A stretch of 64,000 nucleotides of DNA, from contig DASZHD010000035.1 in assembly GCA_035938175.1 (NCBI GenBank), positions 29,763-93,762 on the forward strand, read 5' to 3'. Made by a program: the position numbers and the translations under genes. This DNA is from DASRDE01 sp035938175. GTDB lineage: Bacteria; Vulcanimicrobiota; Vulcanimicrobiia; Vulcanimicrobiales; Vulcanimicrobiaceae. This document shows, piece after piece, positions 26,844 through 35,122 of the stretch (position 1 is the stretch's first letter; each line of letters begins with the position of its first letter). The notes under the pieces are model-generated. The model was not told the origin of the DNA and searched no databases. It worked only from the letters and a program-made list of their open reading frames with translations.

Positions 26844-28376
26844 CTAATTTCCCACGACCTCCAGCACTGCATCGTTGATCGCGTAGACCTGGCCGTCGGG
26901 CCCGACCACGGTAGGCGTATAGGACTCGGCTGTCGGAGGCGCGAGCATGATGCGCTGCGTGAACGAATTGCTGCGCAAGTCCCACCGGTAGAGTTTGCCG
27001 TCTTCACTGTTTACGAAGATCGCGCCCGCCGAAGGAACGACGGCCGCAGAGTTGATGCACCACTCCACGAACCCGGTCGGCCACTGCGGGTCGGGCGTTA
27101 CACCCAAAATCGTCTCCACTTCTTTCATGACCGTGACTTGCGGAATGACGGGATCCGGCTGCGTTGCATTCGGGTCTAAAATGGCGATGCGGTTTTTGCC
27201 GTCTCCGGTACCGAGCCCGTAGTAATTGTTGTATTTCGTCATAACCAGATAGCTCGAGCTGCCGGTATACGACGGTACCATCGACGCGGGCACAATCGAA
27301 GCAGTGTCATCCCATCCGAACGATCCGGCGATCTTGGCGTGCGTCAAGGTCGAATCGAAATGCAGCAGCCAGCCGCGGTCGTTGTGCTGCGGAAACACGG
27401 CTTCGAGCACGCCGAAATAGACGTCACCATCCGGGCCCACGGTCGGCGAAGACGTTGCATCATCCACGACCGCTGCGGGCAGATTGTCGGATGGGTCGAG
27501 CAGCCGTGCCTTGCCTTTGGTTTTGAGCGTGGTCGCGTCCAACGCCAGCATGTCGCCCGTATAGAGATTCGGGTTTTCGCTCGCGGCGTAAAGCGTGGTT
27601 CCGTCGTTGGAGAGCGCGGGCGCGGAATTGGTTTGGAATTCGATCATGCTCGGATCGCCCGCCGCAGTTGCGGCCGAGACCCACGTGCCGTGGCCCGAAG
27701 GATCGATGCGCGCGATGCCGCTTTGCAGTTGCAGCGGGGTCGGACCGCTTACATAAAAACCGAAAAAAACGTTCCCGTGCGCATCGGCGGTTAGGGGCGT
27801 GCTGATCGTGACGTTCGCATCGTACGTGCTTTTCGCTCCCGCGTAAGCGGAGGCGCCATAGAAAACTGCCGTTTGCACTGCGCCCTGTGCCGAATCCGGA
27901 TTATCGCGATAGAAAAGTTTGCCGCCGGAACCGGGAAAGTACACGCGGCCGGTGGGCGTTAGAACTGCGTTATAGCTCGGTTGAGTCAAGCGAAAAGACT
28001 GTATCGGGGACGTGTAGTCGCCCACGAACCTCCAGAGCAGCGTGCCGCCGCTGCCGCTGTGCGCCTCCACCCCGTAGCCGCCGGCCGCCGTGGTTTTCAC
28101 CGGGACGATCGCGGTGTTCGCCGGCGTGATGACGGGCGATCCGTAATGTGCAGTGACCGCATTGAAATTGGGAAGCGACGGCGGCGACGCATCGACCGTC
28201 ACGCGCCAGTGGATCGCGTTCAGCGCCTGTGGTTGGGCGTTGCTGTCGGCGGCGTGCTGTGCCGTACCGGCGAAGCCGGCCCACGGGATCGAACCGGAAC
28301 CGGGGCCGGCCGGGATAGTCGTCGATCCGTTGCATCCGGCCAAGAGTGCTAGGAATAAGAGGACGTTGCGTTTCAT
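26844..28376 (-). CDS. lipoprotein with PQQ-like beta-propeller repeats
   Basis: I start at ATG 28376, which gives a lipoprotein signal with lipobox-like LLAGC (cysteine 15) and a 510-residue product. Several blade-like repeats follow: GVEAHSGSGGTLLWRF, GTTLYAASENPNLYTGDMLALDA, GPDGDVYFGVLEA, GKLYRWDLRS and GPDGQVYAINDAV, as in quinoprotein-type beta-propellers (the GxVYA pattern). It is probably anchored in the membrane facing the periplasm. Enzymatic residues for PQQ are not evident, so it may be structural or binding. It converges on the transporter operon end. Confidence 0.72.
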   Translation of the reverse strand: MKRNVLLFLALLAGCNGSTTIPAGPGSGSIPWAGFAGTAQHAADSNAQPQALNAIHWRVTVDASPPSLPNFNAVTAHYGSPVITPANTAIVPVKTTAAGGYGVEAHSGSGGTLLWRFVGDYTSPIQSFRLTQPSYNAVLTPTGRVYFPGSGGKLFYRDNPDSAQGAVQTAVFYGASAYAGAKSTYDANVTISTPLTADAHGNVFFGFYVSGPTPLQLQSGIARIDPSGHGTWVSAATAAGDPSMIEFQTNSAPALSNDGTTLYAASENPNLYTGDMLALDATTLKTKGKARLLDPSDNLPAAVVDDATSSPTVGPDGDVYFGVLEAVFPQHNDRGWLLHFDSTLTHAKIAGSFGWDDTASIVPASMVPSYTGSSSYLVMTKYNNYYGLGTGDGKNRIAILDPNATQPDPVIPQVTVMKEVETILGVTPDPQWPTGFVEWCINSAAVVPSAGAIFVNSEDGKLYRWDLRSNSFTQRIMLAPPTAESYTPTVVGPDGQVYAINDAVLEVVGN

Positions 28377-28485
28377 CCCATGCCACCCCGAAGACGACGA
28401 TACTGCAAGACCCTTTCGTAAACGCCGCAAAACGGTCGAGCGTGACGGGCGGATTTTGCAACCGTTCCAACCAAAACGGAGCTTT

Positions 28486-28953
28486 ATGCGAAAACTCGTT
28501 ATTTGCGTGATGACGCTGCTGTGCACGTGCGGTGCGGCGCCGAGCAGCCCGCTCGGCGATCTTCAATTCTTAATCGGTACGTGGCGCTGCTCGTACGCCT
28601 CCGGCAGCCAGCACGGCGTTTACACCGCCTCGTATGCTCCGGCACTCAACGGTTCGGGCTTACTGCAAACGGACAGCTGGAACGGCGGCGGAGGCGATGC
28701 CGCCATCTATTCGTATCAGGCGGCTACGCGCCGCGTGAACGTTACGGTGGTGGAGGAGAACGGCGAGACGACGGTGTTTCTCGGAACGCCGGCAGGCGGC
28801 CGAATTGCTTACCGGAGCGTGTATCCGGACTCGACCGCAAAAGAGACGTTCGAACGCGTCACGGGCTCGGAATATACGCTAGGGTTCACACAAACGCAGC
28901 ACGGAAAGACGATCGCCTCCAAAGACGTTTGCGTCAGGACGCCCAGCCGCTAG
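28486..28953 (+). CDS. small secreted hypothetical protein, lipocalin-like
   Basis: ATG 28486 opens a 155-residue product with a signal peptide, with cysteine 15 in TCG near its end. It then reads LGDLQFLIGTWRC, an opening seen in DUF1579/lipocalin-like beta-barrel proteins, with repeated strand segments ending GKTIASKDVCV. The reading frame is open further upstream but that part runs over the lipoprotein gene. The role is unknown; binding of a small hydrophobic molecule is possible. Confidence 0.62.
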   Translation: MRKLVICVMTLLCTCGAAPSSPLGDLQFLIGTWRCSYASGSQHGVYTASYAPALNGSGLLQTDSWNGGGGDAAIYSYQAATRRVNVTVVEENGETTVFLGTPAGGRIAYRSVYPDSTAKETFERVTGSEYTLGFTQTQHGKTIASKDVCVRTPSR

Positions 28954-28958
28954 CCGCG

Positions 28959-29180
28959 CTAGCGCCGGAATTTCCGTTCGCGCGCTTCTTGAATGCGCAA
29001 TGCGCGTTCGTACGCGTCTACGGCGCCACCGCGCTTGCGCGACCCGGTGAGTTGCGCTCGCAGGCGCGAATACGATACGAGCAGCAACAGCGCAATCGCG
29101 GCAAACGCGAGAAACGGCCGCGGCCGGCCGCCGATGCTGACGGCCGAAAGGCTCGCGCAGACTACGGCGACCAGCGCCAC
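28959..29180 (-). CDS. small membrane protein, unknown
   Basis: 73 residues from GTG 29180. Two hydrophobic segments (VALVAVVCASLSAV and PFLAFAAIALLLLVSY) then a cationic, Arg-rich cytoplasmic tail (AYERALRIQEARERKFRR). Converges on the preceding gene with five bases between. Likely inner-membrane; no function recognised. Confidence 0.5.
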   Translation of the reverse strand: MALVAVVCASLSAVSIGGRPRPFLAFAAIALLLLVSYSRLRAQLTGSRKRGGAVDAYERALRIQEARERKFRR

Positions 29181-29219
29181 GTACGTTTCCCAGCGTTTGA
29201 TGGTTAGAGCCTCCCGGCT

Positions 29220-30080
29220 CTATTTGTTCTTGAACTTCGCGACGCGCTTTTCGTTGTAAGCGGCGATGCCTTCTTTCGCGTCCTCGCTCTTGAACAGCAG
29301 CGATTGCAGTTCGCGTTCCAGCGCGAGGGCGTCGTTGAGCGGCAGTTCCGCGCCCGTCTGAACGCTCCGCTTGATGTGGCCCACGGCCATCGGCGCTTTG
29401 TTCGGCGACGTGAACTGCTTGGCGTACGTCAACACTTGCTCGCGAAAACCGGCAGCGTCACCTTCGAAAATCTCGCTGACGATGCCCCACTCTTGGGCTT
29501 GCTCAAAACTGAAGGTCCGCCCCATGCACATAAGCTCGATCGCGCGCGATTTCCCCACCAAGCGCGCAAGCCGTTGCGTTCCGCCGGTGCCGGGCAGCAC
29601 GCCCAGCGCAACTTCCGGCAAGCCGATTTTACCGGCATCCTGACGCGCGATGCGGATGTCGGCCGCCATGGCGATCTCCAACCCGCCGCCGACGGTATGG
29701 CCGTTCAATGCAGCGATAACGAGCTTCGGCGTCTGCTCGAGCCGCGAGAGCGTCTCGTTAGCATGCAGGCAGAAGTTATACTTGAACTCCGGCGTGACGC
29801 TGTTGAGCATGCTGATGTTGGCACCGGCCGAAAAGAACTTCTCGCCTTTCCCGGTAATCAGCAGCACTTCCACGTCCTGGTCAAAGCGCGCGTCCAAGAT
29901 CGCTTCGTCCAGTTGACGCATCATCTCGTGCGTGTACGTGTTGGCCGGCGGATCGTCCATTTCGATAACGGCCACATGTTCGTCTTTCCAATAATTGATG
30001 ACGCGTTTGCCGTCGAACGGACGCTGTTCGCGTCCGAAGGGCGTTTGCTGCCCGGGTGCGCCGTTGACCGTCGTGCTCAT
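29220..30080 (-). CDS. enoyl-CoA hydratase/isomerase (crotonase family)
   Basis: 286 residues. Crotonase motifs: oxyanion hole segments FSAGANISML and ALNGHTVGGGLEIAMAADIRIA, with GLPEVALGVLPGTGGTQRLARLVG. An N-terminal extension of about 25 residues precedes the domain. Directly follows a BoxB/PaaA-like ring epoxidase on the same strand and is cotranscribed with it, so it probably acts on the ring-opened or epoxide intermediate (PaaF/PaaG-like). The glutamates needed for hydratase activity could not be assigned confidently. Confidence 0.9.
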   Translation of the reverse strand: MSTTVNGAPGQQTPFGREQRPFDGKRVINYWKDEHVAVIEMDDPPANTYTHEMMRQLDEAILDARFDQDVEVLLITGKGEKFFSAGANISMLNSVTPEFKYNFCLHANETLSRLEQTPKLVIAALNGHTVGGGLEIAMAADIRIARQDAGKIGLPEVALGVLPGTGGTQRLARLVGKSRAIELMCMGRTFSFEQAQEWGIVSEIFEGDAAGFREQVLTYAKQFTSPNKAPMAVGHIKRSVQTGAELPLNDALALERELQSLLFKSEDAKEGIAAYNEKRVAKFKNK

Positions 30081-31211
30081 CTATGCTGCCTCACTCTTTC
30101 CTTTTGGTGCGATCCAAGACGGGTCTTTGAAATAATTCGCGAGCCGTTCGTCGTCCTGTTGCGTAGGAAGTACCGACGGCGCGTACGCGTCCCATTCTTC
30201 TTTGCTGAGTTGGCGTCCGTCGACGGTCCAGTACTGCCCGGCAAAGGCGCCGATCTGGCGGTTGAACCGCATATCCGGCATATACAATTTGACATCCGAC
30301 GGATTGACCGCGTTGACTCGCTCGATCGTTTTCGTACATTCTTCGTAGAACTGTTCTCGCGCGCGCTCGTTCAGGTGCTCTTTGTCAACGCCCTCGCTCG
30401 CGAGCTTGTCCTCGTCGACGCGTCCCTTGATCCCCCAGGTAAACGCCCATTGCGCCGACCCGGAATGGTCGGTGCCGAACAAGTCGAGTGACCCCGAGAT
30501 CCATTTGTTGTAGTACTTCTGCTGAAGTTCCACGGGAATGACGTTCGCCTGCGCGATGCGCCGCAATCCCGAAATACCGGTGCCCATGTGGTACGACTCC
30601 TCGCGCAGCATCGGCCCCATCGATTGCGCCAGCGGAGCGAAGCCGGAATGCGAGAGCATGGTCAGCTGAAACTTCCCGTCGCGGTCCATGAAGTTCGTAT
30701 ACGCAAAGAAATCGAGCCAGTGCGTAACGTCGTCGTTGAACGCGTTCAGCAACCGGTTCTTCTTTCCGAACGCGCGGCGCTCGAGCATCTTCTGTGCCTC
30801 GATCTTTCCGTCGTGGCCGAAATGATTGACCAGCAGATGGCACATCTGATAGCCGTGACGCGTCTCTTCGACCATGATGCGCACGAGCGAGGCCAAATCG
30901 TACTCCGACGGCGCATTGTTCACCAGAAACCGCTGCTGCTCGTTGGAAGCAAACTCCGTGTCGCCCTGATAGACGATCATGTTCAGCACCGCGTCGCGCA
31001 TACGCTGGTCGGGAAGCTCCAGGATCTTCTCCCAGCGGCGCCGCCCTTTGAAGTCGCCGAAATAGATTTCCCCGGTGGGAAGCTCGCCGTATTTCGCCTC
31101 GAATTGATAGCCGGGCATGTAGCGATCGACGAGCTCCTGGCTCAAGCCGATGTCGTTCTGCCAATCTTTGAGCAAGTCGACCCACTCGTCGAACGTGGAG
31201 ATTCGCGCCAC
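30081..31211 (-). CDS. BoxB/PaaA-like diiron aromatic-acyl-CoA epoxidase
   Basis: 376 residues, a ferritin-like oxygenase. The diiron ligand pattern E86, E116-x2-H119, D176 and E205-x2-H208 has the spacing of the benzoyl-CoA epoxidase BoxB and fits phenylacetyl-CoA epoxidase PaaA less well. It is shorter than typical BoxB (about 470). Start GTG 31211 with AGAGGT upstream. Divergent from paaX, next to a crotonase, and on the same strand as the ALDH, HADH and thiolase. No PaaB-E or reductase genes are in the window, so the electron donor is unknown. Inference: activates an aromatic CoA thioester for ring opening. Confidence 0.85.
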   Translation of the reverse strand: MARISTFDEWVDLLKDWQNDIGLSQELVDRYMPGYQFEAKYGELPTGEIYFGDFKGRRRWEKILELPDQRMRDAVLNMIVYQGDTEFASNEQQRFLVNNAPSEYDLASLVRIMVEETRHGYQMCHLLVNHFGHDGKIEAQKMLERRAFGKKNRLLNAFNDDVTHWLDFFAYTNFMDRDGKFQLTMLSHSGFAPLAQSMGPMLREESYHMGTGISGLRRIAQANVIPVELQQKYYNKWISGSLDLFGTDHSGSAQWAFTWGIKGRVDEDKLASEGVDKEHLNERAREQFYEECTKTIERVNAVNPSDVKLYMPDMRFNRQIGAFAGQYWTVDGRQLSKEEWDAYAPSVLPTQQDDERLANYFKDPSWIAPKGKSEAA

Positions 31212-31212
31212 A

Positions 31213-31258
31213 ACGGTACCTCTATAGCGGGGGATATGACGGATTTTATCCGTACCGT
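31213..31258. promoter_or_regulatory. candidate PaaX operator, palindromes between the epoxidase and paaX
   Basis: The divergent gap between the epoxidase start (31211) and paaX (31301) holds a perfect short palindrome, ACGGAT (31239-31244) with ATCCGT (31248-31253), three bases between, and a wider inverted pair ACGGTA (31213-31218) and TACCGT (31253-31258). PaaX binds short palindromes in such regions; the placement suggests an autoregulated divergent promoter. Not verified. Confidence 0.5.
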
Positions 31259-31300
31259 GAGAATAGTGTCACATCGCAGTTTCGCCTGTCAAGGAGGTCC

Positions 31301-32134
31301 ATGCGCCCGGTAGCCCGCCCCAACTCGTTCATCTACACGCTGTTCGGCGACTTCGTCCAGCGCGATTCCGCGTTGCCGCACGAGCTCTGGGTCGGCGGGC
31401 TCATCCGGTTGATGGCAGAGTTTGGGCTTTCCGAGCAGGCCACCCGGCAGGCAATTTCTCGTATGTCACGCCAGGGATGGCTGGTCTCGCGCAAACACGG
31501 GGGACGCTCGTACTATGCACTCACCGAGCGCGGCCGGCATCGAGTGGAAGCAATCAGCCCGCGAATCTACGGGCCGGTCGTCGAATGGGACGGGCGCTGG
31601 CGCATGCTCACCTACTCGGTCGCCGAGATCAAGCGCGACGGCCGCGACGGACTGCGCAAAGACCTCACCGTGCTCGGTTGGGCACCGCTGTCCGCTTCGA
31701 CGTGGATTTCCCCGCACGACGCCCTTGAAGCGGCGCGCGCCGCGGCCGAGGCAAACGGCGTGCTTGAAAACATCGATCTCTTTGCCGGCGAGTACCACGG
31801 TCCGCACAGCGATCGAGCGCTCTTGGAACGATGCTGGGATCTTGCGGCGATCGGATCGCAGTACGAGGAGTTCATCTCACGCTACAAGACGCGGCTGCAA
31901 AGCGAGCGTGCGGCGTCCGGGCTTTCGGACGAGGAAGCGTTCGTCGAACGCATGTGGCTCGTCCACGACTTCCGAAAGTTCACGTATGTCGATCCGGGAT
32001 TGCCCAGCACGCTGCTGCCCGCGCACTGGCCGGGAACCGCCGCCGCTGCGTTGTTCCGCGAGTATTACGCGCTCATTTCATTGAAGGCCGAGCGCTTTTT
32101 TCACGCGGCGCGCGAAAATGGGGAGGCGCGCTAA
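31301..32134 (+). CDS. paaX: PaaX-family transcriptional regulator
   Basis: 277 residues with PaaX features: an N-terminal winged HTH (GLSEQATRQAISRMSRQGWL), a segment TYSVAE then a DGLRKDLTVLGWAPLSAS region, and the C-terminal phenylacetyl-CoA-type effector domain (LPSTLLPAHWPG, ALFREYYALI). AAGGAGG is at 31291-31297. In E. coli PaaX represses phenylacetate genes until phenylacetyl-CoA is bound. Here it is divergent from the BoxB/PaaA-like gene. Confidence 0.92.
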   Translation: MRPVARPNSFIYTLFGDFVQRDSALPHELWVGGLIRLMAEFGLSEQATRQAISRMSRQGWLVSRKHGGRSYYALTERGRHRVEAISPRIYGPVVEWDGRWRMLTYSVAEIKRDGRDGLRKDLTVLGWAPLSASTWISPHDALEAARAAAEANGVLENIDLFAGEYHGPHSDRALLERCWDLAAIGSQYEEFISRYKTRLQSERAASGLSDEEAFVERMWLVHDFRKFTYVDPGLPSTLLPAHWPGTAAAALFREYYALISLKAERFFHAARENGEAR

Positions 32135-32277
32135 ACGCGCGCCTCGGTACTCTCCTCCTCGTCTTCGTCTTCGTCCTCGTCCTCTTCGTCGTCGCCTTCG
32201 TCGTCTTCGAGATCGTCGTCGGGGTCGACGTCGGCGTCGAGAGCGCTGGCGTGGAGCACCGTCGTATCGGCGTACAT
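32131..32277 (-). CDS. 48-aa highly acidic small protein
   Basis: A short minus-strand gene: ATG 32277, GGGAGGA Shine-Dalgarno about eight bases upstream, stop TAG. The 48-residue product is Asp/Glu-rich from residue 14 on, with a run of about 20 almost purely acidic residues (DEDEDEDE). Overlaps the paaX stop convergently by four bases. No homolog recognised. Could be a DNA-mimic, or chaperone-like or cation-buffering peptide. Confidence 0.6.
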   Translation of the reverse strand: MYADTTVLHASALDADVDPDDDLEDDEGDDEEDEDEDEDEEESTEARV

Positions 32278-32363
32278 GGCTCTTTCCTCCCAAGCGTGGA
32301 GCGTACTGGTACCGTATCCTTTCCACGTTAACGGCTTTTTAAGACCCGGGCGCCCGCAAGTGC

Positions 32364-32460
32364 GTCATCCTGAGGTATCGAAGGACCCTGAGGAATCGAA
32401 GGGCCTTTGACGTGATCGCACCCTTCGATACCTCAGGGTCCTTCGATACCTCAGGATGAC
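32364..32460. repeat. dispersed inverted repeat, intact copy
   Basis: Two 40-base arms (32364-32403 and 32421-32460) are inverted copies with one mismatch, around a 17-base centre. Each arm itself contains the sub-repeat CCTTCGATNCCTCAGG twice, so the element could fold into one long hairpin or two smaller ones. A second, decayed copy lies at 12684-12773. No coding capacity; resembles intergenic REP/MITE-type repeats. Confidence 0.9.
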
Positions 32461-32502
32461 AACGGGCAAGTTCCTATTGTCCCTACGTGTTATGAAGCAA
32501 GT

Positions 32503-32964
32503 ATGCTGGAATCGCTGACGGTGCGGGACGCGTGTGCCGCGGATTTACCGACGTTCGCACGGTTTTGGATCTCGATGTTCGAGGAGATCGGCATGTTCGC
32601 GGAACGGGATTTCGCCGGCGGTTGGGGCGAGCGGTTTGTGGAGTATTTCGAAAACCGGATCGCGCGCGGGGAGGCATGCCTCTCGGTTGCCGTGGACGGT
32701 GAACGGGTCGTTGCGACTGCCGGCGCGCTGGAAAGCGACGGCTATCCGGCGATTATCCAGGGCGTGAAACTCGGTTACGTCTTCGGCGTGCGCGTCGAGC
32801 CCGAGTTTCGCCGGATGGGGTTGGCGCGCGCGTTAACGCAGCGCTCTGTCGAATTCTTGCGCGCGCGCGGCTGTAAGCGCATACGCCTGCACGCGTCGGA
32901 CGCGGGCCGAACGATTTACGAGTCCCTCGGCTTTCGGGCAAGCAACGAAATGGTGCTACGCTAG
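32503..32964 (+). CDS. GNAT-family N-acetyltransferase
   Basis: 153 residues. The acetyl-CoA pyrophosphate loop is visible in VFGVRVEPEFRRMGLARALTQ (R/Q-x-x-G-x-A pattern), then the C-terminal GNAT signature RLHASDAGRTIYESLGF. The N-terminal half holds the substrate-binding helices. The acceptor is unknown. Directly downstream of the repeat element. Confidence 0.9.
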   Translation: MLESLTVRDACAADLPTFARFWISMFEEIGMFAERDFAGGWGERFVEYFENRIARGEACLSVAVDGERVVATAGALESDGYPAIIQGVKLGYVFGVRVEPEFRRMGLARALTQRSVEFLRARGCKRIRLHASDAGRTIYESLGFRASNEMVLR

Positions 32965-32977
32965 TGTCGTGTGACGC

Positions 32978-33298
32978 ATGACGCTCGTTATCGTTTGGGA
33001 ATACGACGTACCGGCCGAAAATGCGGCGCATTTCGAAGAGCATTATGGAGAAAACGGCGTTTGGGCGCAGTTCTTCGCGCAAGCGAACGGCTTTCAGAAA
33101 ACCATGCTGCTGCGCAAGGCCGGCGGGGGCTACGTAACGCTGGATTTTTGGAATAGCCGAGCCGACTACGACGCCTTCATGGCGCGAGCGCGCGAACGGT
33201 ATGAAGGTATTGACCGCGAGTGCGAGTCGCTTACGTCCGCGGAGCGGTGCATCGGCAAATTCGAATCGTACGAGCCGGCCAAGATGTCGAAGACTTAA
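32978..33298 (+). CDS. ABM-family dimeric alpha-beta barrel protein
   Basis: 106 residues with the pattern of antibiotic biosynthesis monooxygenase/NIPSNAP-like small proteins: VIVWEYDVPAENAAHFEEHY, LLRKAGGGYVTLDFWNS, and YDAFMARARERYEGID. Such proteins form dimers and often oxidise or bind aromatic compounds or act as dimeric quinol handlers. Placed 14 bases after the GNAT gene, possibly in one operon. Substrate unknown. Confidence 0.6.
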   Translation: MTLVIVWEYDVPAENAAHFEEHYGENGVWAQFFAQANGFQKTMLLRKAGGGYVTLDFWNSRADYDAFMARARERYEGIDRECESLTSAERCIGKFESYEPAKMSKT

Positions 33299-33618
33299 AC
33301 GTCGTCGCCTTCGTGCAAATGCAGATGGCAGCCGTCTTCCGCGTCGCGCAGCACTTCACGAGCCTCGGCTAACATCGCGGCCGAAAGCGGCGGCACATCG
33401 GAGATCGTGCCGTCTTCAGCCAAAAAGCCCGTCTCGCTCCAATCCTCCCACGTTTCGAGCGGATCGTCTCCCGCCGCCGCCGGAAAGCGCACGCAAAAAC
33501 CTTCGTCCAAATGCAGACCGACGACGCTGACACGCGTCCCGCGCGCAAAGTACGTGCCGTCCTTCCAGAGCGTACCGTAGGTCGTTTGGTAGAAAGTGCC
33601 GATACGTAATTGCTCTAT
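33295..33618 (-). CDS. hypothetical protein, apparently ATA (or other non-canonical) start
   Basis: The coding-looking stretch is longer than the standard-start reading: TTG at 33510 gives only 71 residues, but the frame is open to 33700 and the extra ~36 residues upstream (IEQLRIGTFYQTTYGTLWKD and onward) have clear codon-position bias like the rest. An ATA at 33618 would sit just after the aldehyde dehydrogenase stop (33623), with GGAG at 33628-33631 at normal spacing. Product about 107 residues, acidic, ending CHLHLHEGDDV. No family recognised. The start is doubtful. Confidence 0.5.
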   Translation of the reverse strand: MEQLRIGTFYQTTYGTLWKDGTYFARGTRVSVVGLHLDEGFCVRFPAAAGDDPLETWEDWSETGFLAEDGTISDVPPLSAAMLAEAREVLRDAEDGCHLHLHEGDDV

Positions 33619-33622
33619 GTCA

Positions 33623-35116
33623 CTAGACTCCGAATGGGTCGATGGCGCGTTCGCCGATGTACGTCAGGATGCTTTTCGTTTCGGAATACAAAGCGAGCGT
33701 CTCTAGTCCCAATTCGCGGCCATAGCCCGATTGCTTGTATCCGCCGAACGGTACGCCCGGAAAAACGGAATACGGCGTATTGATGGCAACGCTTCCGGTC
33801 CGCAGCGAACGCGCGACGCGATTACTCCGCGCGACGTCTTTCGACCAGACGCTGGCGGAAAGTCCGTAGTCGGAATCGTTGGCAAGCGCGACTGCCTGCG
33901 CTTCGTCTTTGAATCGGAGAAACGTTGCAACGGGTCCGAAAATTTCTTCGCGCGCGATGCGGTGCGCCGCCTGCGCTTCAAAGGCGGTCGCTGCCCAGAA
34001 CCAGCCGTGCTCGAAATCATCGCCCGGCCTGGCTGCTTCGCCGCCGAAAAGTTTGGTTGCGCCTTCGTCCGAACCGATCGCACAATAATCGCGAATCTTG
34101 TCGAACTGTTCGCGCATCGTAATCGCCCCGACGTGCGTCTGCGGATCTTCCGGATTGCCGACGCGCAATTTTTGCGCCTTCGCGCGAAAGAGATCGATGA
34201 ATTCATCCGCTATCGCTTCGTGCAGCAGCACGCGCGAGCGAGCTTCGCACGTTTGTCCGGCGTTGTAGAAAATGCCGTACAGCGCGCCGTTGACGGCCTG
34301 CGCGACGTCTGCGTCGTCGAAAACGACCGATGGCGATTTGCCGCCGAGCTCCAGCGTCACACGCTTGAGCGTTGCCGATGCGGTGGCCGCGACGCGCTTG
34401 CCGGTCTGCGTGCTGCCGGTGAACGCAACTTTGTCGATGCCCGGATGCTCGACGATTGCCTGACCGAGCTGCGCGCCCGCACCGGTAACGACGTTGAGCA
34501 CACCCTCGGGAAGGCCGGCTTCCAGCGCAATTTTGCCGAGTTCTATCGCCGTCAACGGCGTGGACGGAGCGGGCTTGAGTACGATCGTGCAGCCGGCGGC
34601 CAGCGCGGGTGCAACCTTCCACGATGCGAGCAGCAGCGGGAAATTCCACGGTACGATGGCGCCGACCACGCCCACCGGTTCGCGCACCGTGTAGGCCATA
34701 TGCGCGGCCGCCGGGCTCGGCAGCGTACTGCCGTAGTTCTTGGTCGCCGCGCCCGCGTAAAACTCGAAGCAATCGACGATCGCGCTCAATTCGCCCTTGG
34801 CGGTCCCGATCGTCTTGCCGTTGTCTCGAACCTCGAGCAGCGCGAGATCGTTCGCGCGCTCCGCTATCAGCTGCGCGATTTTGTAAACGATCTTTCCACG
34901 GCGCGATGCCGCCATCGTCGCCCACTTGCCGCCCTCGAACGCGGCGCGCGCGGTTTTCACGGCACGATCGACGTCGGATGCCGATGCGTCCGCAACTCGC
35001 GCGAGTTCTTGTCCCGTGGCAGGATTGACGTCCGCGTAGGTTGCGCCGTCTTGCGCGTCGACCCACTCTTTTCCGATTAAGAGCTTCGTGACGGCGGGCG
35101 ATGCGGTAGCGGTCAT
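33623..35116 (-). CDS. aldehyde dehydrogenase
   Basis: 497 residues, full-length ALDH superfamily. Catalytic glutamate in LELGGKSP, catalytic cysteine in NAGQTCEARSR, cofactor motif FTGSTQTGKR and C-terminal FGGYKQSGYGRE. The context (BoxB/PaaA-like epoxidase, PaaX, thiolase) suggests it oxidises the ring-cleavage semialdehyde, the role BoxD or the PaaZ aldehyde-dehydrogenase domain plays. The substrate could also be any simple aldehyde. Starts six bases after the thiolase stop. Confidence 0.9.
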   Translation of the reverse strand: MTATASPAVTKLLIGKEWVDAQDGATYADVNPATGQELARVADASASDVDRAVKTARAAFEGGKWATMAASRRGKIVYKIAQLIAERANDLALLEVRDNGKTIGTAKGELSAIVDCFEFYAGAATKNYGSTLPSPAAAHMAYTVREPVGVVGAIVPWNFPLLLASWKVAPALAAGCTIVLKPAPSTPLTAIELGKIALEAGLPEGVLNVVTGAGAQLGQAIVEHPGIDKVAFTGSTQTGKRVAATASATLKRVTLELGGKSPSVVFDDADVAQAVNGALYGIFYNAGQTCEARSRVLLHEAIADEFIDLFRAKAQKLRVGNPEDPQTHVGAITMREQFDKIRDYCAIGSDEGATKLFGGEAARPGDDFEHGWFWAATAFEAQAAHRIAREEIFGPVATFLRFKDEAQAVALANDSDYGLSASVWSKDVARSNRVARSLRTGSVAINTPYSVFPGVPFGGYKQSGYGRELGLETLALYSETKSILTYIGERAIDPFGV

Positions 35117-35122
35117 TTCGCG

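Noticed and set aside
32078..32326. 82-residue poly-Arg minus-strand ORF
   Set aside because: Frame shadow of the 48-residue acidic gene, which has the proper ribosome-binding site.
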